Shown here: in pieces, positions 11,411 through 25,400 of the stretch
How positions within the stretch are numbered: the stretch's first letter is position 1
Layout: the number at the start of each line of letters is the position of its first letter
Source of the DNA: Trichoplax sp. H2
Lineage: Eukaryota > Placozoa > Uniplacotomia > Trichoplacea
DNA: 64,000 bases
Reading direction: 5' to 3'
Assembly (NCBI GenBank): GCA_003344405.1
Contig: NOWV01000005.1
Coordinates: 248,001-312,000, forward strand
Position numbers and translations under genes: made by a program
Notes under the pieces: generated by a model
The model's input: the letters and a program-made list of their open reading frames with translations, nothing else
Databases searched by the model: none
Told to the model about the DNA's origin: nothing

Positions 11411-13810
11411 CTGAATAAAAATGATCACTTTGAACATTTTCTTTGAAGTGACAATCAAAATATTAATTAGAAAGGATTGCGCAAGATTGAATGCTATTCA
11501 TCAAAATTTCCAACTTGTTACAACTGTGATTGATATTTTCTAGTTTGCTGCAATCCTATTTATCAACCGATTCTTTTTCGGCTTTAGCCAAGTGTTTACT
11601 GTCTAGTGGATGAGCATGTCACGTAACTGACATCTAATTAATACTGATCAACAACCTTGATGGATGGATGGAGAAATCAATGAAAGATTTTTACCATTCA
11701 TTCCCCTTTATTATGATAGGCTTCAACAGAGAGTTGCAATAAAAACTGATAGTAAATGCGTTTATTAAACCGGGAGAATCGGTAAGTATAATATGACGAG
11801 AGAGGCAGGATGCATCAATAATCAATATATATATAATAATCCAAGAAAAATTATTTTCTTTTTTAATTTGTAATCCTCACCATCCTTGAACAAGGAGTGG
11901 ATCATCAGGGAAGATATTCTCTTCCATTCTTAAATGATGCTCTTCATCATTCTGCATAATCTATTTGTACCATTAGTACAATAAGCAAAACAACATTCAC
12001 GTCATAAACCATTATGCCGGTATCAATAATAATAATATGTTTACCGTACATCAACGGGGGCTATCCAGCTTACTATGTATGGAGAAAAATTCTTCCACAA
12101 ACCTATTAGTAACTTATTGATCATGTCTTATTTTATACGATGCCGACCGCTAAGATAGCAGGTTACTCTTCTAGTCTATTCTCCAAAGTGAAGAGTTGAA
12201 CCTCCAAATTGGAGATGTTGATGCAAATGGATGTTGTTTAGCGCTATGACAATAGAACATGATATTGCCATAGCATCAAGATGATGACTAAGAAAACAAA
12301 TTTAATTTTCATATACTTTAGGTCTTGCCATACAATTTCTTTTTATGCCATTTCTATTAGATATTTGCATCGGTAAAATAGAAAAGAAACAGCAGAAAAC
12401 TGACCTATACAATGAAAACAATCATTCAATTACACCATCATGAAGAGAGGCAAGGCACATTTTATTAGTTTACTGTTTCGTTGTCAACAAGTTGATTCTA
12501 ATTTGTAAGAGAAAGATTATGAATGTTCAAATTGGACAGTGATCGTACGGATAGGACTATTATTTTCTTCCAACCAACAAGTTAATAAATATCCTTACGC
12601 TATCCAATCTCCAAGATAAACCAAGACGACCGAATAGGGAATCAGCTGGAAAGAAACATTCAGTTAGATTACATCACGCATAAAGTAGTTTATCAGAAAT
12701 GGTTGAAATATTCTCCCCTTTATCGTCTAATTAGAAACTAGTGTCTTAGCTAACTGTATAATAGTGCAGTATTTAATACGGAAGCAAATCTATTCAAGTT
12801 TTTAGGCTTATTGACAAGCTAAATTCCTTTATTCCATTCTCATAAACATTCTTGTTATTCCTAAAATTTGCATAACAAGGCTAATAGAATCTTTTCATTA
12901 CAACAAGCGTAATATATGTGGGACTTCCATTTCAATTATGGTCATCAACATAACAATAGCAGGCAAAATCCTTCCATACCGGTCATCAATTAGGACTCTA
13001 AATTTACCATATATCATGATCAAGTTATTGTTTTATCATGTGGAATAATTAGAATCACTATCATTTGCAATAGGATAGGCTTTCGTTCTATAACGCTCAA
13101 AAAAGTTCCTTTTAACCCGTTATCATAATAAAAGGTAATTATCCTTTTTCACTTTGGTCGGCGTCATGACTACTTGAAAATAGATTGTGCTTATTCAATT
13201 AGAGGGAATGCAATTTTTCAACTATCTAAATAGCTTGCATAACGGTTAAAAGGAAGTTTCTAGTGAAAATGACACTCATCACTATCATGCATTTAGAGAA
13301 ATTCTACATTTTGCAATGAATGATCAATGACGCTAGTAGAAACATAACGGATAATTTTATTTCTACCCCTATGTGTAGCTCTGAAGGAAAAATAGTCTAT
13401 TAATTTTTACTGGCTGTACTTTATTAATCAAGTTGATGACCAGATTCAAGTTTAACTGTAAATGAATACGATGCTTGATAGCCGAAAACTTAGTTATACA
13501 AGCCTTGACCTAGTCGAGAATGATCAATCACTTTTGCCTAAATAGTTATCTCTATATTGCAGCCACAGAGTGTTGAACCCTTATACTGTATTTTGGCTTT
13601 TCCTAGCTACCTTGTAAGTAGGTTGATTATGTACTTATTTTGTATCAACTATCATGCTAGTATGGCTACCTTAATATACAATATACAGTATCCTACCTGT
13701 AGAGTTGCACTTAAAGTACTCTAAGAAAATTAATTAAATTATGAACCATTATATCTGGTGTCTCAAAAATAATATGATAAAAGTTCCGTAGTAATTCTAG
13801 ACTTTTCTTT
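11411..13810. other. Intergenic or intronic stretch, nothing recognised
   Basis: AT-rich sequence with a short AT run near 11827 and no exon-like frames. It separates two unrelated minisatellite arrays. Confidence 0.5.
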
Positions 13811-13814
13811 ATTG

Positions 13815-15150
13815 CATTAATCAGTTCTTCTACTAGCAGACATCTAACAATTTAATCTACAAGAATGAATAATCCATTTATTCTACACCATTAATGAATC
13901 TTCACTAATAGACACTTTTACAATTTAATCTACAAGAATGATTTAATTATCATACATTTCATATTATTACATAAATTAATACTTCTACTACTAGACGCCC
14001 TTACGGTTTAATGTGCATGATCCATTTATTATAAACTTCATTTTATTACATGAATCAGTTCTTCCACTAATAAGTCCCTGCTCATAGACGTTTTCTCTTA
14101 TGATTTAATCTATAAGAATGATCCATTTATTGTATACTTCATCTTATTACATAAATTTAACTCTTCTGCTAACAGTCACTCTTACCATTTAATCTGCTAG
14201 AATAGTTTATTTATTCTACGCTTCATTTAATTAAATGAACCAGTTCTTCTACTAATAGCCCTGCTATTAGATCACAGAGGCTCTTATAATTTAATCTATA
14301 AGAATGGTCTATTTACGATAGACTTCACCTTTTTACATAAATTACGATAGTTTTTCCAATAATAGACACTCTTATAGTTTAATCTACAAGAATCATCCAT
14401 TAATTTTATACTTGACCTTATTGCATCAATCAGTTCTTCCGCTAATAGACACTCTAACCACTTAATCTATAAGAATAATCCATTTATTGCATACCTCATT
14501 TTATTACATCAGTTTTTCTATAATAGCCATGCTAATGGGCCATAGACATTCTTATAAATTAATCTATATGAGAGATCTATTTATGATAGACTTTACCATA
14601 TTACGTATACTAATTCTTCAACTAATAGACACTCTAACATTTAATCTGCAAAAATGATCCATTTATTTTATACTTGGCTTTGTTACATAAATCAGTTCTT
14701 CTAATAATAGGCACTCTTACCGTGTAACTTGGTATAAGAATGATTCATTTATTGTACCTTTTATTTTATGACATATCACTCTTGCTACTAATAGACACCC
14801 TTACTATTTGATCTATATCAAGAATGATTCATGCATTGTATGGTATCTTTCATTTTATTACATATATCAGTCCCACCACTAACAGACACCCGTACGATTT
14901 AATCTGCAAAAACGATCCATTTATTCTATACTTTTTTTATCTCTTAAATCAGTTTTCCACTAATAAACACTTTGCAGTTTAGCCTAGGTATAAGAATGAT
15001 GACTCACTTATTGTACACTTTATTTCATTACAGAAATTAGTTCTTCTACTAATAGGTACTCTTACGATTTAATCTACACTTTATTTAATTCAAATGAATC
15101 AGTTCTTCTACTAAAAGACGCTCTTATGATTTGGCCAACAAAAATGATCC
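13815..15150. repeat. Tandem array, period about 80 bp with a long form of about 105 bp
   Basis: About 15 copies of a unit reading roughly CTTCTACTAATAGACACTC, TTACAATTTAATCTACAAG, AATGATCCATTTATT, then CTTCATTTTATTACATAAAT. Starts near 13827, 13900, 13982, 14062, 14163, 14246, 14353 and 14436 give spacings of 73-83 bp or 101-107 bp. The long form carries an extra piece like CCCTGCTCATAGACGTT. Long and short units tend to alternate (80, 101, 83, 107, 83), which suggests a compound unit. Confidence 0.93.
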
Positions 15151-18100
15151 ATTATGCCACTTCATTACAGCTATAAACATAAATTGATGATAATCTGACA
15201 CATTTTTAGTCCAATAATTATAAAGCTGTAGTTCAATGCACGATAAAGAGTAGAAACATACAATTAAAACATAAAATGATGACTAATATATTCTACATTC
15301 TATGTTATTAATATAGAATAATTATAAATTGCAAAAGTAATCATGCTTCAAGCTGATAAGAGTAACACACTTATGCGTATGTGTATAGCGAAGTATTAGA
15401 TATTTTAACGATATTTATAGCTTTTAATATTCCTAAATGGAATCACATACTTTTGAAATATCTAAACTGTTAGAGATATCTAATCCATAACGTATGGCAA
15501 TTTTAAAATTTATTGTCTTTCTTTACTTGATCTTATATGGAAAGTTAAACATTTCTTCCAGCTATACGTAGGTGGAGAGCAATTTACGCGTATTAAGTAA
15601 TCTACTTGCAGTCTAGTCTATGTAAAGCATAAAAATCTATCTAGTGTTCGCTTTATAGACGATTACCGTATTAGTGATGATAAGAAAGGTTAAATAGATA
15701 GGATACGGCTATATAAATTAAATTTATCTCATTTAATTTATTTATCACAGTCTAAGTTAATCACTTCAGTGTAGTAATTACAATTGAAAGTATTTAGTCT
15801 AGATTACATACGCAAAATTGCAACACACCAATTCAGGATTTATTCCACCATCTTATAAATTTAAGGATGGCCTAAAAATTCTTTTAATTAACCAAGAGCA
15901 ATTTCGATTCAATTTTAATTCTTTTTGTCTACCTTTCATTTTGCACCTTTAGTCTGAAAAATTTTAGCCAATGGTAATAATATGACTTTAGCTAAAGCTA
16001 ATACCGGAGACACAGTAGATTAGCACTAAAGGATTTTACCTATAGACATTATATGTCTTCTTTACTCATGTTGTATGTTCTATTATAATAATTTTTATTT
16101 TTTCCTATACTACATTAAATAAGGGTGTAAGCTCATCAGACTACTGGAATCCTTTCTAGCCATACTGTACTGTATAATTAGACAGGGAAATACTGCTGTA
16201 GGCTTATAGAATTATATGAAAGCCCATTATACAATATACAGTAGTTAAAGTAGTAGCGATTAGCAAGCTGTCCATAGTACTCGTATATGACCTTGACATC
16301 ATAAAAGGTTTACGTACATATCTAATCAACTATATAAATGCAGTTTATTCACGCCTATATTAACCTTTTATCGGCAGTTTTTAGCTCTCATAAGCTTGAG
16401 AATAAGGCTAGCAAAGAAAACAGTATTTTTATTTAGAAGAAAACAGCAGTTAAAGCCTCTATTTTGATTAACAACCAATGAATAGCATAGGTTTTAATCA
16501 ATCTAGGATATCATATGGTTGAAGCTAATACAAAAGCTGCTATAGTTTTTTGCCTCTAAAAATTCAATTCTATCAAAAACGCGCATTACAGAAGTACGAA
16601 TATATGAGCTTCAGATTTAAGCCAATCATTTCGAGCATTGCACGTGCAAATATTTCTATAGTATGCATAATGAATTCAACGGACATGAATGAGGTGAGAT
16701 CGGAAAAAGAATATGCTTTGCAATATATTACTAAATAAAAATGTTCTAGCTGTCCACAGTGTTACTGTAAATTAAATTGGAACAACGATATTTCATTAAC
16801 ATTGCATTTCGGATGGCTAACTTCGAACATTATTGGATTGCATGATAGTGCAAAGTAAAAATTGATCTGCAAAAGATATTTCTTCGGCTTGAATCTTGCA
16901 ATCAAGGTCCTTCTAGCGAGCTACAGTAAATTAATACATAGCCATTAAATTTGAAAATAGGACAGCTTAATTAGTGGACATTGTGTACTTAATGCTCTTG
17001 TTTTGATACAATAAAGCAAGCAACTATTTACTAAGACGATGTGCTATTGTGAGTATTTGCAACACCGCTAATTTAGCCAAAATTTTTTGAAATTAAGGAT
17101 AGAATATACGTGCAGCACTAGGTCATAAGTAAAATTTATTTTCGGGAGCTTAATTAATAAAGTTCTGTGTATCACTGTGATGGAAACTTTTGTAATAGAT
17201 TGTAGAACTACTTAAATGTTTTTCTTTAGAATTGGCCATATTATAGTTAGCAGGAGCACTACGAAATGCTCAAATAAAGATATGGAGTAGCTGTAATGAT
17301 ATGGCCACGAATGCTAAATTAATAAAAAGCTTCTGCTATAGTAAAATAATAAACGATTGTACATTATAGGATAAAAGTATTTAGGTCCAGAGTTCCATCT
17401 CACTGTCATATGATAGTATCGACAAAGGAGTAACTCTAACGTTTAAAATAGACATTGACCTCTTCATTAATATTCATGCCGTACAACTCAACTGATTACA
17501 GTAAATGCCCAAATTACCAGGATAGCATCTTCTAATAACATTCTTTATTTTAAAGCAATATCACTTTTCGGGTAAAATTACAACGTGCTGATGATGCTAA
17601 AATTCTTTAGCAATCTTTCATGATAAATTCAACCATTCATCATAATGTTGTAGTTCGATTAACGTGAGCGTCAGTATTAGGATCGAAAATTTTAGAATAG
17701 AGAAAAAAATTTCACTTGATTACAATAGCTTTGTCGTGATCAAGAAGTTAAAGTGATGCTACTGTTTAGTCTGGACCTTAATCAAGGCACAAATCTAATA
17801 TAGTCGAATGTAATTATTTATTATGATCATGGTAGTTAAGCGTAGTACTGTAACTGCTATAGCACTTGTTGATATTAGCTTTAATGACAATCTTTGAGTT
17901 TATTTACTTTTGTAACGGATAATTAATTTTTTTCATTGAATTTATTTCCCACAATTGCTTGTATTTGATCAAATAGACTATCCAATAATTATAAGCAAAG
18001 GAAGCGAATGATAATTTAATGGATTGTTCTTTTTCTATTTTTCTATTTTAAAAGCAAATAATAGCTAATTATGCAAGACTCTTGTATAGCTGGAGGTAAA

Positions 18101-21100
18101 ATTTTTCAATGCTTTTCGTTACAATAGCTATTTTATTAGCATTGCATTCTGTTATACGTAGATTTATGTTTATTTCTTATTTAATACTTTGACATTATTT
18201 TTTCCTTAAGAACAATGGGATTATATGCCCTTGGACTTAAGAATGTCTTTAGTAGCGAATAATTGTGATAGAATAATTGAGCATCAGGCGCACTGTTGGA
18301 TAGAATAGTACACGCTTACTCTATAGGTGAAGGTGAATGATCAAATATTATACTATACGAGTATTATAATTATAGGAGAAGGTATAAGAACTATCAGAAT
18401 AGAGGGGAAAAAAATAATGCTTACAAATAATCTACTTCTGCATTTGCTATTAGTTCTTCGATATCCTACATTAGTTAATAATATATAGTTGAAAGTGATT
18501 TTTTTTATTATATAGCATTGAAGAATATTAGGTCCAGTGCCAGTTCAGGCAATTCGCGAAAGAGCAACAGCATATTCTAACAAAGTATCCAGTTATTTGA
18601 TAGTTTCAATCTCATTTAGTTAGAATAAACATAATAATGCAGCGCATCGAATTTTGGACGATAGTATCTTCCTATAGAATCGTAAATTAGTAACTGAAGG
18701 ATATAAGTATTGCATGCAATCACACTTCTTCTGTGTCTATTTCAGCCCATTAGACCACTAACTTTATTTACCCATTTATCTCGTGCAATGTCCATATAGT
18801 GTAATTCTAATGAATATCTTATTGACTTTCCCACATGACATGCTCGTTAACTATAATATATTATTTAATTTGAATGAAACGTGAAAGAAGGTAATGCACT
18901 AACTATTGAAACTGCAGTAATAACATCCAAAATTTTTGCAGAATTACTTCCGCTGTTTTGTAAAAGTTTTGCTCTCTGTATACCAATGCATAGGTGAGCG
19001 ATTTAAAAAGTGTGAAATAACCCAATTATATCTTAGTGAAGACTTCCTTGAATTATGCAGATCATGTAATGTATGTCAACTGATTCATTACAATTTTTTT
19101 GCAACGTAATAGGTGGCGTGATATGAATATGCTACAAAACTGCCATATAATCCTATTCTAATGATATATATAATCAACAAGTAAATTATTAGTTCAAATA
19201 ATGTATTAAAAATCATACGCAGTAGATCTGAAATATACTGTGCAGTCTGTGGGTGTTTCCTTAGCCCTTCTCATATTTGTTTTACAGCAAGATCCCGTGC
19301 ATTATCATACAAATGCTTTCACCAATTCTGAATACTATATAGTAGCTAAACAATGTCGTCCAAAGCCATTGAATTTTTTCTCCTCCCACCATATTTTTAT
19401 TGATATTTGGATTATATTACTCTGTTACAAGTGCTTAGGTTAATTAAAAAAGTGATTTATTTAAAAATTACTTTCTGAACAGCGACCAATCTTGCTGGAA
19501 CAGCTTTGAAAAAGAAGTGCCTACAGCTTTAGTTTTAAACTATTTAATAGCAAAATTTAAACCATGATTTAATATAACGCCATTTTCCTACAGATGATAG
19601 CTACAGACTATTTCTGTAATTTTCCGTATTTCGTTAATATCTTAGTACGAAATGTAGCGAGTCATCCAGAGATCCTAGGCTACTCTTACGTGCTAGTTCT
19701 AACTTATGATATGCGATGGACCTCTACAGTAGATATCGTATAGTCCATGGCTATATTCATGGAAGTTTATAGAAACGCTAAATAATTTTTGTCAATTGTA
19801 TATTACTAGCCTAATAATATATTCTATAATTTGTGATAAGTAAAAAGAAAACGATGAGTAAATTACGCCCGTATACCCTCCTTAAGGATAAGGAATAAAA
19901 ATTTCTCGCGTTATGCACTCGCGTTTATTTACCATTTCTGCGATACAACAGCGAAAAATCAATGAAGATAGATTTGTAAATATTATATTTATCGGAGTCC
20001 GTTCATAGACGCCGGAATATTTTATTTTATACGTATACATACTGTAGAACTGTATAGGTATATGCTTATGCTGACTATTGTATAGCTTGAGAATAACGTA
20101 GCCAACACAAGTAATCTATAGAATACTCCCTATTGCCTCCTTCATACACCGAATTGGAACGCCTTTATTATAGCTATAGTACTTTAATAGATGCAGAATA
20201 CTCCTCTATTGCTTCTTTTGTAAGATGAATTAAAACCATATTTGCTTGCTATAGCTATTTTAATGATTACGGTAAGAGGAATACTAGACTACCTCACGTT
20301 TTTCAATTAAGCACCGCAATGCCGTTAGTGGTAGCCACCTACAGAACTGGCGTGGGATAATTATGTACTACCAACAGATTGCTCGAGATTGAAAAGTTAT
20401 AACGTCGCAAATTTAACAATACTACTAAATACTAGTAGTCTACTCGTAGCTTTCCGTTCAGATGTCTTAAATTGTCATATGATGTCAGCTAGCAAGCTAT
20501 TTACTAATTACGTGATTCATAAATCTATAAAGGGGGGGTGGGGTGCAGTAGCTAGACCTACTAATATTGTTGTATTGACTCTTGCGCTATTAAATATTTT
20601 ATTTCTCCTCCATTAATTGATTAATAAATGGGATTTTGTATTCTATAGATTACGGTATACGAGTAGAATAGAGCTAAATACATATAATCCATTATCTAAG
20701 GAAATGATTTCGACTGAAATACTGTATCTAAGACCATTTCCGATTGCATACACGTATTGTTAATATTGCTTAACCTTAACTACAGTACTAATTATTAAAT
20801 TAATGCAGTAATTTATAAGAAAATTTCTATTTCTTGCTGATCTTCATGGTATGAAACCATCATTACAGTTTACGATTACATCACAGTTTAAAAATAAAGT
20901 ATCCGCTATCAAATAACTTTTATTTTATGGGCATGTCCTCAAAAACTCTGCAAATAGATTAAGTCGAGTTTTCATATAATAGGCTTTATAACATTATATA
21001 ACTGTATGTCTGAACCCTATGATGTACTTTCTTATACTGTACTCATATCTTCGGTATACTCTATTAATTATAGAATTAAGTTGCTCGCATTTTCAATTAC

Positions 21101-22430
21101 TTGATAGAGTACGTTCTATGATTGTTTCGATTTTCTTTCTTAAGTACGCTGCCTAGTATATTAATAAGCATCACTTGCTACTACATTTTAACAGTAATGC
21201 CATTATTATCTCACCACATTTGTGTTTAAATCAAGCATATAAAACAAAGACATGTATCAAAATACTGATGTGTTATTTTGTTTCACACAGGTTGAAATTA
21301 GGTAGCCCAGACTAAATCATTCACGGTATGAATACTTCAAATAACTTATGTAATCCTGTTACAATCTAAATCTAGATAGGGCAAAAAGCGAAGTAACTTA
21401 TTACCGATGTAATACAATTATCGATAAGTAAATAGTAAGTTAAGACTAATAGCATAAGAAGTTGGTCAATCAATCATTACTGTATCCAATATTTGTTTTC
21501 CACCGTTGCAGCATTATCATGCAAAGTCGTTCCGTTATAAGGAAAAATAGATAGAAGGCAACTACGAAATAGCAATTGTATAGCCTCACCTCTTAATCAA
21601 ATATAGCGTATTCACGATCTCTGTTAATACTGATCTGAGCTAATCATAGGTAATATTAATATCTTATCAATACAAAGTACAGGTACACGGAAAAATAGAT
21701 TTTTAATCAGTCTATGTATGCATCGCTTAAGAAATTGTTACGCCAATAATAAGGTGTACAACAAAAACAAGAGCATACAAGAAAGAGATACAGTTCAGAA
21801 ATATGAGAATATACTTATAAAATCATATTTAGTGTGCATCGGCAGTACAAAATATGCAGAACAATAAAGATCGAAAACACTTGACTTGTTAGGAACTATA
21901 TCTATTTCCAAGTTGTATTTAACCATTTATACTTGTAATCTGGTAGAAAAAACGAATATACCACTCGTATACTGATAAATTTATTGCGTACGTGGTAATA
22001 AATGATTATTAACTAATTTTAGATAAAGGATCTAATATTAACTAGTGCTTGATATTTTATACATTTTATGAACTCTATCGAAATGATTTAACAAGTCCTT
22101 AAAATCAGTTTCAGGTAGAGACTCTCTCGTTATTGTTTTAGTCTTTCTTTCTTCCCTATTTATTTAGGATCATAAATTAGTGATATCGAAAGGTGCATCT
22201 TGATAATAAAATTCTATCGTTAATACAATACTTGATCTCAAGAAAAGCTAAAAAACGTTACATGAAGACTTAAGTACAGAAAGTTAGCTAACGAATAAAT
22301 GACAAATGAGATATAAACATCTACCACGTAATACAACGACTTATTCCTTCACTGATTATCATGATTACTACTATGCCGTTCGAAAAGTAAAGCTTCTAAA
22401 TTAGTAGAATTAGTGCAGATCTTCTTGAAG
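15151..22430. other. Gene-poor stretch downstream of VAC14, with one weak tandem duplication
   Basis: No exon chain recognised in 7.3 kb. A weak duplication of about 77 bp lies at 20114-20265, where GAATACTCC, CTATTGC, TATAGCTAT and TTTAATAG/G recur in order. Frames at 16550-16738, 19240-19443 and 20389-20616 are short, unsupported by splice sites and match no family I know. The segment nearest 22430 must hold the VAC14 3' UTR. Confidence 0.5.
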
Positions 22431-25400
22431 TTAATTAACTGGTAAAATACAACCTAGTTTAATCACTGTGGTTCTATACCTGCTCTGATATCGCAACGAT
22501 GACTGTAGTACCGGAACACATTCTAAACGCTGCCTCAAAGTGGTGAAAGCGGTAACTTGTGGTAGCAACATTAATAAACCATATAAAGCCTTGACTAAGT
22601 AATAGTTATCTTCTATTTCCAATAGTTGCAAACGTAGATCTACAAGATTTCAAATAGCATGTTATCGTAATATTTTAATATTCAATTTCAATTACCAAAA
22701 TTCCTCAAAATTAGAATTCCGAAGGAAGAGTGCCTCAACTACTTAAAGATCAATCATCATGTAGGGTTGAATATAACATCTACTCGTAGTTAATTCATAT
22801 GATATGTAATCAAAACTGACATGTGAAACCTGGAGATTCCAATAATTGAACCAGTCGGTCGATTTCAGCCAAAAATTCAACATTTATGTCAAAGTTACCA
22901 CTAGAAATAATGTTGGTTAAGGAATCAGGTGAAATAAATATGATTACATTCGAGAATAATAGAATGTCCACAATACTTTGCAAAATCACTGCCTATTTGA
23001 AGCGTATGAACTATGAATTCTACTGTATTATGAAGACTGCACTTTAAGTATGAATTCAATGAATATATTTTAGTAAACGTTAGAAATTTTATATTTTAGG
23101 TAGTGGATACAACATTTCTATAAGATCGAAAGCATGTTTGTAAGTTTGAGTTAGGAAACATAAAGAAACGGTAGCCACAGGATTATGACACCACGAGTAA
23201 TACAGACAACGGAACAAGTTATAACTTTCCTATTGTATGAATGTAATAAAAATAAAGATCGAATATTTAAAATGTGAGAAGCAAAATTGTAAAAAAGATA
23301 AAAATTAGTAATACTTGAAGCTGTATTAATCGTTTACCTCGTCTCTCAGCGCGTTCAATTTCTGTCTTAGGCTGCAAAGTTCATGAGCAGTCATTAAGAT
23401 TGTATTCAACATTCTAACCATCAATACTGTAAATTTTGTGTTATCTGCATCTAAGAGAGTCCTTGCAAAAGCCATGTAGACGTCTTCTGCGTTCAATAAA
23501 CTACATAGCTGCCTGTAATATATTTTATTTATACAAATTTAAATAGTTAATGTTAGCCTAATATTTTCTATATTCATGTCATACCGGATAATGACCGAAC
23601 CACGATCCTTTATAAACTGTTCATCGTGCTGAAATTCGTTAGTCAGTTCTGCTATGAATTTCATAAAATAGTCGTCTTTTTTATCTTTCAAATTTTTAAA
23701 CAATGATCTTGAAGTTTCGAGATCACCAGAGGCCTCTTCGGTATTCTCATCTGTAAGGAGTGAGAGAAACATCTTTACTTGGAGCTAGGCAGAATCTTAT
23801 ACGATGATTACTTAATTTGATAACGATAACACTATCCTTATATAAAAGTTGATGACATAAATTGTTCATTCTGTCGAGTATACGAGTCTTACGATTCATA
23901 TAATGTTAAGTTTTACTACCTTGTGAATGCTTAGATGGCGTTGATAACTTCGCTAATACTTTCAAATTTAGAAAGACAACCTGAAAATTAATTGCAATTT
24001 CAATATAATATTTTCAATACAGATCATAAGTATTTGACGTTTCACCTCGTCCGATTTGTCTTTAAGGGTTTCCATTAAAACTAATCGCAAAGAATCCATC
24101 CGATCTGCCATCTAATACAGTGATACATAAAAATTATACGATCTTTATGCATTATAACAAGAAGAACTAATAATTGTCAAAGAAAGTAATATCTGCTATG
24201 TCTATTTGGCATCAATGGAATTAATATTTTTGTAATAACAACTACCTCGTCTTCTAGGTTAATACTAAGTAAATAAATCCACTCTAAGCTTGCGAGCTTT
24301 GTTCGTATTGCAACATTAGAAAGCATCCGGATAAGGACATTTAAAACTGTATTAGCATGTAAAAAGCCATCCGGTAATGGTAGTGATACAACAGCGGTTG
24401 CAGTAACATCGACATTTCCGGCCGATTTTTCTTTCCGTTTATATCTTTGTTGTACAAGTTCCATAAGATTATTATTAATATCAATAGCAGCAGCTCGGAT
24501 TCGTGAGGCAGTTAAGAAAATGTGGAGATCTAGACTTAAAATCAGTCACTGGCTATTGATTGTATTAATATGCTATCGAGAAAAGTGTCCCAGTACAATA
24601 CCAATTCAATTACATTACATAATATCAAAAAATTCATTTAGTATTGTCACATTGACCAATACAGATGTTATTAACCGAACGACAGTATCTACAGTATTAA
24701 AAAAGTACAAAAGGATATTTTGATTAATTCCGCTGTCTTCATAGGCCAAAAGTGGTAAAATTGCAACCAATATATCTGCACAATGCGCAAGCATAGACAA
24801 ACCATCAATATTTACAAACTCTTGTAGCCATACGATTGCAGTCAGTTGCGTTACGTCGTCTAAAGTCAAGTTAAAAAATAAATGATATCTACTATTAATT
24901 TAGTAATATGTAATGTCGAAGTGATGATCGACATTATCATCATAAAATTTATCTATTAATTTAATAATTGCTGATCTGGCGGGTAAAGCTCGTACATTTA
25001 AAGCTTACCAGATGATATACAATGAGCCATTAAGACATGAACTAAATCGGAATATTTTACAGTAGCAGCTACACCAGAAAAGCTTCTTTGGCTGATTTCT
25101 TTCAAAAATTCTCCTAAAATTGTTGCACACCTACAGAATTTTGTTTCAGCGAATATATTTATTCACAGAACAAATAGTATAATATTAATTTTTTTTAGCA
25201 CTTCCTTGAGAGAATCATTTTTAGTAATATTAAAATTTTCTCTTACATTTTGCGTAATTCATCGCCACTATCCCCTAAAATTATAAATAACCCATCTAAA
25301 AACTCGGGTAAATAAGCTAGTAGGTCGAACTTCGGAATGCTTTGCAGTACAGAGATCTATTAGCATAGTAGTTTACATATTAAATGAGTAAATTGGTCTA

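Noticed and set aside
24615-24718. Read-through of VAC14 exon 8 past 24719
   Set aside because: The frame stays open for 34 more codons, but the residues do not align with VAC14, whereas the AT-AC junction restores the alignment.
24520-24723. 67-codon plus-strand ORF
   Set aside because: It lies opposite VAC14 exons 8-9 and the intron between them; no independent support.
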